From Verrucomicrobia bacterium UBA740 (GTDB lineage: Bacteria > Verrucomicrobiota > Kiritimatiellia > RFP12 > UBA1067): 7,023 bases of DNA. The translations under genes and the position numbers were made by a program. Positions within the stretch are counted from its first letter, which is position 1; the number at the start of each line of letters is the position of its first letter. The stretch covers positions 16,211 to 23,233 of the forward strand of contig DBKW01000052.1 of the NCBI GenBank assembly GCA_002298665.1, given 5' to 3'. Of this stretch, positions 1-5,639 are shown piece by piece. The notes under the pieces were generated by a model. The model saw only the letters and a list, made by a program, of their open reading frames with translations. It made no database searches and had not been told where the DNA came from.

Positions 1-285
1 CCGCTGGCACGGTACCTCATTCCGCTTGCAAAAGGCTTCTTCACCCTCAAGCCCGTCGCGTGGAGCGCGGCGGTGTTTGGCGGCACAAGCGTCCTCGTGC
101 TCGTCTGCGACCGCCTGCCGGCGTGGTACCGCCACGCCCACGACGGCACCGCCCTTTCGGACGCGGCGCGGGCGTTCTGCGCGGTTTTGGAGGAAGGCGG
201 CGAGATGATGATGGCGCTTTTCGCGCTGCTCGCCCTCCTGCAATCCTATGTTGTTTTCAATGTTTTGGACAAAAAGGAAGATTGA
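1..285 (+). CDS. C-terminal fragment of an unidentified integral membrane protein (5' end off the window)
   Basis: The frame is open from base 1 and encodes the last 94 residues of a protein that begins outside the window. Two hydrophobic stretches are visible. One lies around residues 20-37 (ending VLVLVCDRL). The second is near the C-terminus, starting MMMALFALLALLQ and followed by a short charged tail, DKKED. Between them is a polar loop of about 25 residues. The Glu-Glu-Gly-Gly-Glu-Met just before the last helix resembles the acidic pair that precedes a terminal helix in some uncharacterised membrane proteins, but I cannot name the family. Its stop lies one base before the nitroreductase start, so the two genes are almost certainly co-transcribed. 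That it is a membrane protein is seen; its function is unknown. Confidence 0.7.
   Translation, partial: PLARYLIPLAKGFFTLKPVAWSAAVFGGTSVLVLVCDRLPAWYRHAHDGTALSDAARAFCAVLEEGGEMMMALFALLALLQSYVVFNVLDKKED
274..280 (+). promoter_or_regulatory. Ribosome binding site that sets the nitroreductase start
   Basis: AAGGAAG lies 6 nt before the ATG at 287. An earlier in-frame ATG at 248 would overlap the upstream gene by 38 nt and would put 13 residues before the ferredoxin fold. The site therefore supports 287 as the start. Confidence 0.7.
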
Positions 286-286
286 C

Positions 287-1111
287 ATGCTGTTCGAAGT
301 CGACAAAACGAAATGCGTCAAATGCGGGGCGTGCGTCAAGGATTGCGCGTTCCGCGCCCTCAAAACCGGCGCGGAGGGGTACCCCGAAATCCCGAAGCCC
401 GAAAAGTGCATGCGTTGCCAGCATTGCTTCGCCATCTGCCCCGTCGGCGCGATCACCTTCAACGGACACCGTCCGGAAGACGCCGTTTCCACGCGCGGAC
501 TCGCCCTTCCCAAAGCCGATGAGGTCGAAAACTGGATGCAGGTTCGCCGTTCCACGCGGCAGTTCCGCAAGGAAGACGTGGACCGCGGCGCTTTGGAGCG
601 GATTCTTTCCCGCCTGGGGGACGTGCCGACCGGGTGCAACGCGCGCGGGCTGACCTTCACCTGCTTCCCGACGCGCCAGGCGATGGACGCGTTCCGCGAG
701 GCGTTCATCCGCGCCATCGAGGCGCACCGGGACGGCCCGAAACTTCTGCCGCGGTGGCTCGCCGTGCCGGCCATCCGCATGCGCGCCGGCAAGGGCGACA
801 TGTTCTTCCGCGACGCGCCGGGCATGGTCATCATCTCGTCGGACGAAACCAACCCCGCCGTGACGACCCCCGAGGCGGACGTGGCCGCGGCGTGCGCCTA
901 CTTCGAAATGCTCGCCCAGGCGCATGGAATCGCCACCTGCTGGTGCGGATTCCTCCAGCTCGTGCAGCGCGAAGTGCCCGAACTCCTCGAGAAAACCGCC
1001 GGAATCCGCCGCACGACGCCCTTCTACGCCATGCTGTTCGGCAAGAGCGCCGTCGCCTACCGCCGCGGCGTCCGCCGCGAATCGGACGCCACCATCGTCT
1101 GGAAAGAATGA
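287..1111 (+). CDS. Nitroreductase-family protein with N-terminal 2x[4Fe-4S] ferredoxin domain
   Basis: This 274-residue protein is predicted to be a cytoplasmic FMN- and iron-sulfur-dependent oxidoreductase. Residues 10-20 (Cys10, 13, 16, 20) and 41-52 (Cys41, 44, 47, 51, then Pro) form two CX2CX2CX3C clusters, the signature of a bacterial-type ferredoxin carrying two [4Fe-4S] centres. From about residue 85 a nitroreductase domain begins with the RRSTRQFR FMN-binding segment (87-94), then PTGCNARG (114-121) and a GIATCWCGF segment (214-222). In this fusion family electrons are thought to pass from the ferredoxin domain to the flavin, which reduces an organic substrate. The substrate cannot be told from sequence. 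The start at 287 is one base after the upstream stop, and the stop overlaps the response regulator ATG (ATGA), so all three genes probably share a transcript. The fold assignment is strong; the physiological reaction is not known. Confidence 0.9.
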   Translation: MLFEVDKTKCVKCGACVKDCAFRALKTGAEGYPEIPKPEKCMRCQHCFAICPVGAITFNGHRPEDAVSTRGLALPKADEVENWMQVRRSTRQFRKEDVDRGALERILSRLGDVPTGCNARGLTFTCFPTRQAMDAFREAFIRAIEAHRDGPKLLPRWLAVPAIRMRAGKGDMFFRDAPGMVIISSDETNPAVTTPEADVAAACAYFEMLAQAHGIATCWCGFLQLVQREVPELLEKTAGIRRTTPFYAMLFGKSAVAYRRGVRRESDATIVWKE

Positions 1112-1800
1112 CCGTCCCCTTCAAAATCCTGCTGGTCGACGACGAGCGGACCATGCGTTATTGCTTCCAGCGACTGCTGGAAGAGGAGGGTTATCTCGTC
1201 GAAACCGCCAAGGACGGCGACGAGGCGCTGCGGAAGTTCGGCGCCTGCAAGCCCGATCTGGTGCTGCTGGACGTCATGATGCCCAAGAAAAACGGGCTGG
1301 CGACCTGCGTGGCGCTGCGCGACCTGGACGCAATCGTCCCCATCATCTTCTTTACGGCGGCGCCGTCCGAAATCACGCTGGTGCGGGGACTCGGCGCGGG
1401 CGCGAACGACTACATCGCCAAGGACTGCTCGCCCGAGGAACTCCTGGCGCGCATCGGCGCGGCGATTGCCCGCAGTGAAGCCGCGCTCATGTCCGCCCCC
1501 AACGCCGGGGCGCGGCGCATGCTCGGGGACGCCGTCCTCGACTTTTCCCTCATGATCGTCGAGCGCGAGGGCCAGGTCGAGCCGCTGACGCGTTCCGAAG
1601 CCATCGTCCTGCGGGCGCTGACGGATACCGTCAACCGCTTCTTCTCGACGGATGAGATACTCGAGCTCCTCTATGGTCCGAACCATTTGGCGGACGACAA
1701 GGTCGTCTCCTCGCTCATCCGCCGCCTGCGCACCAAACTCGGGCGCGTGGGCAATCTCATCGTTTCCCGCCGCGGACTCGGCTACAAAGTCGTGAATTGA
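1108..1800 (+). CDS. OmpR/PhoB-type response regulator transcription factor
   Basis: The protein has 230 residues: an N-terminal receiver domain (about 5-120) and a C-terminal winged-helix DNA-binding domain (about 135-230). Receiver landmarks are the acidic pair Asp11-Asp12, the phospho-acceptor Asp55 in LLDVMMPKKNG, Thr83 and Lys105. The residue after Lys105 is Asp (KDCSPEELL), where receivers nearly always have Pro. The C-terminal half contains LTRSEAIVLRAL, a recognition-helix region (DDKVVSSLIRRLRTKLG) and the RGLGYKV wing typical of OmpR-class regulators. It should bind DNA as a phosphorylation-controlled dimer. The ATG overlaps the nitroreductase stop by 4 nt (ATGA), and only a weak GGAAAG precedes it, so translation is probably coupled. 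The window contains no histidine kinase, so the partner is unknown. Nearby candidate targets are the palindromic repeats at 1946-2027 and the pspC-like gene, but that is inference. Confidence 0.92.
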   Translation: MTVPFKILLVDDERTMRYCFQRLLEEEGYLVETAKDGDEALRKFGACKPDLVLLDVMMPKKNGLATCVALRDLDAIVPIIFFTAAPSEITLVRGLGAGANDYIAKDCSPEELLARIGAAIARSEAALMSAPNAGARRMLGDAVLDFSLMIVEREGQVEPLTRSEAIVLRALTDTVNRFFSTDEILELLYGPNHLADDKVVSSLIRRLRTKLGRVGNLIVSRRGLGYKVVN

Positions 1801-1945
1801 GCCCGAAAACCGCAGTTGAGAGGCTGAAATCCGGATTATGGTCTTTGTTTTCAACCGTGCCAATCAAGGAGAAAACAGGCAAATGTCGCTTGAACGGGCT
1901 GGGCGGTCCGGGATGCCGCGCACATCTTATCGGCAGGACAAATCC

Positions 1946-2027
1946 AAGAGACCGCGGTCTTTTACCCAAGAGACCGTGGTCTTTTACTCAAGAGACCGCG
2001 GTCTTTTACCCGAGAGACCGCGGTCTC
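1946..2027. repeat. Four tandem 22-bp repeats, each centred on a 12-bp palindrome
   Basis: Units begin at 1946, 1968, 1990 and 2012 with exact 22-bp spacing. Each contains the palindrome AGACCGCGGTCT, preceded by AAG or a variant and, in units 1-3, followed by TTTTACCC or TTTTACTC. Unit 2 has one change at the centre (AGACCGTGGTCT). Unit 4 departs after the palindrome but extends it to 14 bp, GAGACCGCGGTCTC (2014-2027). Spacing of 22 bp is about two helical turns, so all palindromes face the same side of the DNA. This suits cooperative binding by a dimeric regulator. Alternatively each unit can be read as a short hairpin with a CGCG loop followed by four T, a possible chain of weak terminators after the response regulator gene. 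The repeat itself is certain; its role is not. Confidence 0.9.
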
Positions 2028-2153
2028 GGCTCCGTCTCGTGGGGTCGAGTTCCCCGTCTCAAGGAGATTCGGACTCCTCTGCGCGGTCGAAAACGACGGC
2101 CGCGACCCGGATGCCGGCTCTTCGACTGCAATCCATGGATTTGGTTTGAAGCA

Positions 2154-2162
2154 AGAAAGGAA
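2154..2162 (+). promoter_or_regulatory. Ribosome binding site of the pspC-like gene
   Basis: The purine run AGAAAGGAA ends 6 nt before the ATG at 2169. It fixes this start over the much longer open frame that runs in from 1797. Confidence 0.7.
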
Positions 2163-2168
2163 CTTATT

Positions 2169-2381
2169 ATGAATATTTACCGGAGTTCTTCCAATAAAGT
2201 GATCGGCGGCGTGTGCGCAGGTCTTGCGGACGCGTTCGACCTCAACGTCACGGGCGTGCGCTGGGCGTTCGCGCTTGCTGCGCCTTTCCTCTCGGGCATC
2301 CCCGTTCTCGTCTACCTCGTCCTTTGGGCCGTTTTGAAGGAGCGCGATACCGGCGACGGCACCCCCGCACGGCCGTTTTAA
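2169..2381 (+). CDS. Short PspC-domain membrane protein
   Basis: This 70-residue protein is close to the usual length of stand-alone PspC-domain proteins. The N-terminal segment has the family pattern: YRSSSNKVIGGVCAGLADAF (residues 4-23), then DLNVTGVRW leading into a hydrophobic region at about residues 31-56 that ends YLVLWAVLK. It is expected in the inner membrane with the GGVCAGLA part in the cytoplasm. The family is named after PspC of the phage-shock (envelope stress) response, but many short members have no tested role, so an envelope-stress function is inference. The gene stands alone on its transcript side, with about 370 nt and the 22-bp repeat array between it and the response regulator. 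It converges on the HIT gene downstream. The tail after the helix (KERDTGDGTPARPF) is polar and not diagnostic. Confidence 0.85.
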   Translation: MNIYRSSSNKVIGGVCAGLADAFDLNVTGVRWAFALAAPFLSGIPVLVYLVLWAVLKERDTGDGTPARPF

Positions 2382-2483
2382 GGGAGTGCTCCCGCAAGGT
2401 TTTCGGGACGGGAGGGGCGCCTTTCCCAAACCCCCGCGGGGACACCCGTCCGCGTCCGGTGACGGATTCGGGAGAACGGGCGC
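2382..2483. other. 102-nt convergent intergenic region with inverted repeats
   Basis: This gap separates the converging pspC-like and HIT genes and is where transcription from both sides should end. Visible dyads are GGGAG/CTCCC at 2382-2393 right after the first stop, GGACGGG (2406) with CCCGTCC (2445), CCCCGCGGGG at 2432-2441, and TCCG-GTGA-CGGA at 2455-2466. None is followed by a proper T run on either strand, so a bidirectional terminator is plausible but not shown. Confidence 0.35.
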
Positions 2484-2888
2484 TCAGCCCATGCGCAAAC
2501 GCGCGGCGAGTTCGGCGAGATGCGCCCTGTCGCCCGGTTTGTTCTCGAAGACGATGGGACCCATCCCGTAGCGCGGCACGATATGGAAGTGCAGATGCTT
2601 GACCGTCTGGCCCGCCGCTTCGCCGTTATTTTGCAGGATGTTGAAGCCTTCGCAGGGGAGCGCCTTCTTGAGATGCGCGGCGACTTTCTGTACGCGCGCC
2701 ACAATTTCGCCCAATTGGTCCGCCGGGGTGTCGAGCAAGCCTTCCGAATGCACCTTCGGGATGACGAGCGTATGGCCCTCCGTAAACGGGTTGATGTCCA
2801 GATACGCCAACACCAAATCGTCCTCGTAAATCTTGAAGGACGGAATTTCGCCCGCGGCAATTGCACAGAAAACGCAGTTATTCTTCAT
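2484..2888 (-). CDS. HIT-family (HINT-like) nucleotide hydrolase
   Basis: This 134-residue cytoplasmic protein belongs to the histidine-triad superfamily. The diagnostic block is NNGEAAGQTVKHLHFHIVPR (residues 87-106). It gives the triad His98, His100 and His102, with His100 the expected nucleophile. The N-terminus has CVFCAIAAGEIPS (5-17) with a CX2C pair, followed by DINPFTEGHTLVIPK (31-45), as in HINT/PKCI-type members. Such proteins hydrolyse purine nucleoside phosphoramidates or aminoacyl-adenylates; the exact substrate is not predictable. The ATG at 2888 is chosen because AGGGAG lies just upstream and the conserved fold begins within four residues; a longer open frame to 2939 would overlap the RluA gene. 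It follows that gene by 16 nt and is the last gene of the minus-strand string. Confidence 0.92.
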   Translation of the reverse strand: MKNNCVFCAIAAGEIPSFKIYEDDLVLAYLDINPFTEGHTLVIPKVHSEGLLDTPADQLGEIVARVQKVAAHLKKALPCEGFNILQNNGEAAGQTVKHLHFHIVPRYGMGPIVFENKPGDRAHLAELAARLRMG

Positions 2889-2894
2889 TTTTCG

Positions 2895-2900
2895 CTCCCT
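2895..2900 (-). promoter_or_regulatory. Ribosome binding site of the HIT gene
   Basis: AGGGAG on the minus strand lies 6 nt before the ATG, inside the 16-nt gap after the RluA-family stop. It decides the start at 2888. Confidence 0.7.
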
Positions 2901-2904
2901 TTCG

Positions 2905-3819
2905 TCATTTTCCCATGTCAAAGAGGCGCAACGTCGCACGGAAGTCCGCCGGCAAGGGGGAATGCACGGTGATTTGCTCGTGCGGATTCAACGGATTGGG
3001 CAGTTCGAGCGTCGCGGCATGCAGCATCTGCCGCGGAACCCGCATGAACCGCGGGTCGCGCGCCGACTTGAGCCCAAAAACCCGGTCCCCCAGGATGGGG
3101 GCGCGCACGGACGCCAAATGGCGGCGGATCTGGTTCGTGCGGCCCGTGTCGATCTTGACCTTGAGGAAACTCGCGTCCGGCCCCGTCGCTTCCCGCACGA
3201 CTTGCGAAACGGCGCGCTGTCCGTCCAGGGGCTTTTCGATCTTGAGGTGCGCATAGGGGAAGCGTCCCCAGGCGATTGCCCGGTAGACCTTCGTCACTTT
3301 GTGCGTTTTGAAGACCTCCACCGCCGCCATGAGCGCGGCGTGGTTCTTCGCGAAAAGCAGGCAGCCCGTCGTATCGCGGTCGAGCCGGTGCGCCGCTTCC
3401 AATGTCGGAATCTTCTCCTGTTCGCGCAGAATCGTCTCCACGGACTTCGGGTCGTCGCATGTGACGATTCCCGCCGGTTTGTCGCACACGAGATAGCCTT
3501 CGTCCTGCCAAAGTACGCGCACATGGCGCTTCGCCGGCTGGGGCGCGGCGGAAGCCCCCGTCGTGCGCGCGCTCTGTTTCACCGCCCCTTTCACGACGGC
3601 GGAGGGGACCTCCACCACGTCGCCCGTCTTCAACTGGTGGCGCGCCATCCAGATGCACGTATGGTTCACCCACACGCTGCGCCCGTCGATCATGGCCTTG
3701 GCCGTGCGGCGCGAAAGCGCGAATTTCTGCACGAGGAAGTCCTGCAGAAGCTTGGCGTCGGGCTTGTTCACGACAAGCGAAACGAGTCCCGCGGCATGAC
3801 GTGGAGCCTGTCTTTTCAT
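2905..3819 (-). CDS. RluA-family RNA pseudouridine synthase with S4 domain
   Basis: This 304-residue enzyme should convert specific uridines in rRNA (possibly tRNA) to pseudouridine. Residues about 22-71 form an S4 RNA-binding domain (KLLQDFLVQKFALSRRTAKA, then WVNH, then TGDVVEV). A basic, low-complexity linker runs from about 72 to 98. The catalytic domain starts at about 99 with YLVCDKPAGIVT (109-120) and carries the active-site block HRLDRDTTGCLLFAKN, with Asp147 the expected catalytic aspartate. A later TGRTNQIRRHLA block matches the RluA-family GRTHQIR motif except for Asn in place of His. Family and order of domains fit RluC/RluD-type enzymes, but the target position cannot be assigned. 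The ATG overlaps the PAS gene stop (ATGA at 3819-3816) and has GAGG 5 nt upstream within that gene, so translation is likely coupled. The HIT gene follows 16 nt downstream. Confidence 0.93.
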   Translation of the reverse strand: MKRQAPRHAAGLVSLVVNKPDAKLLQDFLVQKFALSRRTAKAMIDGRSVWVNHTCIWMARHQLKTGDVVEVPSAVVKGAVKQSARTTGASAAPQPAKRHVRVLWQDEGYLVCDKPAGIVTCDDPKSVETILREQEKIPTLEAAHRLDRDTTGCLLFAKNHAALMAAVEVFKTHKVTKVYRAIAWGRFPYAHLKIEKPLDGQRAVSQVVREATGPDASFLKVKIDTGRTNQIRRHLASVRAPILGDRVFGLKSARDPRFMRVPRQMLHAATLELPNPLNPHEQITVHSPLPADFRATLRLFDMGK

Positions 3820-4538
3820 TCTTTCCTCAAAATGCTGCCCACGACGCCGCGGATCTTGCGCCCCACCGTGTTCGGCGCGAGCGTAACTTCCACTGTTTCG
3901 GTGTCGTCCGCGTCCTCTACTTCCGACACGATCGTCACGCTTGTCTTCTCGCCGTCCAGCGCTTTCCGGAAGTTGGCCGGGAGCGGTTCGTCGCCAAACC
4001 AGTCGCTGAACCGGTGGGCCCGCGCCGATTCTTCCCCCTCCAGGCCAAACATTTCGCAAAAGGCGGGATTCACGTAGGTGAAACGCCCCTGCGCATCGCA
4101 GACAAAAAGCGACTCCTGCGCCAGACGAAAGGCGTTTTCCTTCGCACGCAGCATATCGCGCACTTTCCGGCGCCGTTCGATGTTGCGGATTGTGAACACC
4201 AGGTCGTCCGGATCGGCCAAGTCGATGATCGAAACGGCTATTTCGCACGCGAACTTGGTTCCGTCCTTGGCGCGCCCGTTGGCGTCTATGATCATGTGCC
4301 GGTCGGCTTCGACGCCGTTCCGGATACGTTGCACGACTTCCGTCGCCAAGCCGGGCACGAACAGCGAGACAGGTCGGTCGAGAACCTCGTCCGGTTCGTA
4401 GCCAAAGAACTCCTGCGCACGTTCATTTATCTCTATAATATGACCGTTCGGGTCTGTAATCACGACAGCATCGTACATTCCGCTCAGAAACTGGCGGAAA
4501 AGCGATTTTCGGTCTCTCGGTACTAAAATCGGTGTCAT
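3816..4538 (-). CDS. Protein with two PAS domains and no output domain
   Basis: This 240-residue soluble protein consists of two PAS sensor folds. The first spans about residues 15-120: DAVVITDPNGHIIEINERAQ at 23-42, then EFFGYEPDEVL and the closing strand VFTIRNIERRR. The second spans about 140-235: SLFVCDAQGRFTYVNPAFCE, then MFGLEGEE. A charged helical linker (RRRKVRDMLRAKENAFRLAQ) joins them. No histidine kinase, GGDEF, EAL, HTH or sigma-54-interaction domain is present, and I see no haem CXXCH or LOV cysteine motif, so the ligand and output are unknown. It may act by binding another protein. I prefer the ATG at 4538; a GTG directly before it (4541) is possible. There is no Shine-Dalgarno sequence, and an extended -10 element sits 7 nt upstream, which suggests a leaderless message. 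It starts 18 nt after queA and overlaps the RluA-family gene by 4 nt. Confidence 0.88.
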   Translation of the reverse strand: MTPILVPRDRKSLFRQFLSGMYDAVVITDPNGHIIEINERAQEFFGYEPDEVLDRPVSLFVPGLATEVVQRIRNGVEADRHMIIDANGRAKDGTKFACEIAVSIIDLADPDDLVFTIRNIERRRKVRDMLRAKENAFRLAQESLFVCDAQGRFTYVNPAFCEMFGLEGEESARAHRFSDWFGDEPLPANFRKALDGEKTSVTIVSEVEDADDTETVEVTLAPNTVGRKIRGVVGSILRKE

Positions 4539-4545
4539 CACGTAT

Positions 4546-4554
4546 ATTTTAACA
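4546..4554 (-). promoter_or_regulatory. Candidate extended -10 promoter of the PAS gene
   Basis: On the minus strand TGTTAAAAT (4554-4546) matches an extended -10 (TGn followed by TAAAAT, 5 of 6 to TATAAT) in a sharply AT-rich patch between GC-rich genes. A poor -35 (TTGCAT) lies 18 nt further upstream inside queA. Seven bases separate the -10 from the PAS ATG, so transcription would start at or next to the start codon. The element lies just past the queA stop codon. Confidence 0.4.
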
Positions 4555-4556
4555 TA

Positions 4557-5639
4557 TTAGACGATGAGCATGCAATCCCCATAAGAGAAAAACATATAGT
4601 TTTTGCTGATAGCCAGCGCATAGGCGCACAAAGTCCGCTCCCGTCCGGCCAAAGCCGAGACCATCATCAGCAAAGTCGACTGCGGCAGATGGAAGTTCGT
4701 CAGCAAACAGTCGCAGACCTTGAACTTGTAGGGCGGATAGATGAAGATGTTGGACGCCCCCGAACCCGGCACGATGAGCGGCTGCCCTTCCGCATCCGGA
4801 CGGTTGGCGATCGTCTCCAAGGTCCGGACGGTCGTCGAACCGACGCAAAAGACCCGTCCGCCGCGCGCCTTGCAGGCGTTGATGGCGTCCGCCGCCTCGG
4901 GCGTGACCGTGAACGCCTCGAAATCCATCTGGTGGTCCTCGATGTTTTCCGCCTTCACCGGACGGAACGTCCCCGGCCCCACGTGCAGGGTTATGGCGAC
5001 GCGCTTCACGCCTTTCGCCTCGAGCGCGGCGAAAATCTCCGGCGTAAAGTGGAGTCCGGCCGTGGGCGCGGCGACGCTCCCCACGTGCTTCGCGTAGATC
5101 GTCTGGTAGCGGACCCGGTCCTCCAGCTCTTCCGCACGCGTACCTTCGCGCTTGACGTAGGGCGGAACGGGCGTATGGCCGAATTCGTCCAGGAGGTCCA
5201 TGAGCGGACGCGCGCAGATGAACTCGACCTTCCACATGCCGATGCCCCCAAGCGGCTTCAAGAGGCGCACGCGCAGCTCGTTATGCGGACCGAACACGGC
5301 AATCTGCCCTTCGCGGCACTTGCGCCCCGAGCCGATCATGCAATTCCAGACAAGTTCCTTCACGGTCTCCGCCTCGGGCGCGGCGGAAATCATCAGAACC
5401 TCGACGCCGCCATCGGAATCTTCCCACTTGCCGAGCAGACGCGCCGGGAAGACTTTCGTGTCGTTGACGACCAGCAGGTCGTTCGGCGTGATGTACTCGA
5501 CGATATCCGCGATATGACGGTGCTCGAGAACGCCCGTGTCCCGGTGCAGGACCATCATCTTTTCCGTCCCCCGCACGGCGGCGGGGTGCTGGGCGATAAG
5601 CCGTTGCGGCAGGGGATACCAAAATTGTGCAGTCTTCAT
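4557..5639 (-). CDS. queA: S-adenosylmethionine:tRNA ribosyltransferase-isomerase (QueA)
   Basis: QueA transfers and isomerises the ribosyl group of S-adenosylmethionine onto preQ1-modified tRNA, giving epoxyqueuosine at the wobble base of GUN-anticodon tRNAs. The 360-residue length is normal to slightly long (about 340-360). Recognisable blocks are NDTKVFPARLLG (59-70), PPYVKR (159-164), RYQTIYAKHVGSVAAPTAGL (177-196), then HFT, TLHVGPGTFRPV, VGSTTVRTLE, and near the end LLTNFHLPQSTLLMMVSALA followed by YALAISKNYMFFSYGD. The start at 5639 is supported by MKTAQFWYPLPQRLIAQHP, which matches the family N-terminus; the reading frame stays open upstream, but that sequence is out of register with the real PlsY frame. 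The ATG overlaps the plsY stop (ATGA), and no convincing Shine-Dalgarno sequence precedes it, so translation probably depends on ribosomes arriving from plsY. No other queuosine gene is in the window. Confidence 0.97.
   Translation of the reverse strand: MKTAQFWYPLPQRLIAQHPAAVRGTEKMMVLHRDTGVLEHRHIADIVEYITPNDLLVVNDTKVFPARLLGKWEDSDGGVEVLMISAAPEAETVKELVWNCMIGSGRKCREGQIAVFGPHNELRVRLLKPLGGIGMWKVEFICARPLMDLLDEFGHTPVPPYVKREGTRAEELEDRVRYQTIYAKHVGSVAAPTAGLHFTPEIFAALEAKGVKRVAITLHVGPGTFRPVKAENIEDHQMDFEAFTVTPEAADAINACKARGGRVFCVGSTTVRTLETIANRPDAEGQPLIVPGSGASNIFIYPPYKFKVCDCLLTNFHLPQSTLLMMVSALAGRERTLCAYALAISKNYMFFSYGDCMLIV

Larger units (their letters stand above)
1801..2168. other. 368-nt non-coding gap with a repeat array and small hairpins
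   Basis: I see no convincing gene here. From 1801 to 1945 there is no clear promoter or terminator; short inverted repeats such as GAAAAC (1805) with GTTTTC (1847) are too far apart to be persuasive. From 1946 to 2027 lies the 22-bp tandem palindromic array listed separately. After it come two small potential hairpins: GGGG/CCCC at 2041-2055 and AGGAG/CTCCT at 2062-2078. The last 25 nt lead into the pspC-like gene and carry its ribosome binding site. I could not pick out a trustworthy sigma-70 promoter for that gene. Confidence 0.6.

Noticed and set aside
257..925. 222-codon minus-strand open frame opposite the nitroreductase
   Set aside because: It mirrors a clear coding gene with iron-sulfur and FMN motifs; its His, Arg and Gly bias is typical of antisense shadows in GC-rich DNA.
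1946..2027. CRISPR array
   Set aside because: The repeats are 22 bp in direct tandem with no unique spacers, and no cas genes are near.
2016..2088. tRNA-like shape: 7-bp closing stem, 73 nt, and a 5-7-5 hairpin at 2062-2078 with T in the U33 position
   Set aside because: There is no D arm, no TTCRANY T-loop in the right place, and the 5-7-5 hairpin is not joined correctly to the closing stem. It does not fold as a tRNA.
1883..2149. An 88-codon open frame with AAGGAG 11 nt upstream, running through the repeat array
   Set aside because: The 22-bp repeats are not a multiple of three and are read in all three frames, giving unrelated low-complexity peptide. The spacer to the ATG is long and no known domain appears.
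2382..2466. Strong bidirectional intrinsic terminator between the converging genes
   Set aside because: Several dyads exist, but none has a T run directly after the stem on either strand, so I list the region only as a low-confidence intergenic feature.
2378..2866. Long open frame antisense and frame-shifted within the HIT gene
   Set aside because: It is rich in Arg and Ser, has no domain, and is a shadow of the HIT gene in another frame.
3180..3240. Loss of function in the RluA-family enzyme because GRTHQIR reads GRTNQIR
   Set aside because: The catalytic Asp147 block is intact, and variation at this His is tolerated among distant family members, so the change alone is not evidence of inactivation.
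2833..4077. 414-codon plus-strand open frame opposite the RluA-family and PAS genes
   Set aside because: It is antisense to two well-supported genes, shows no known domain, and has the biased composition of a shadow frame.
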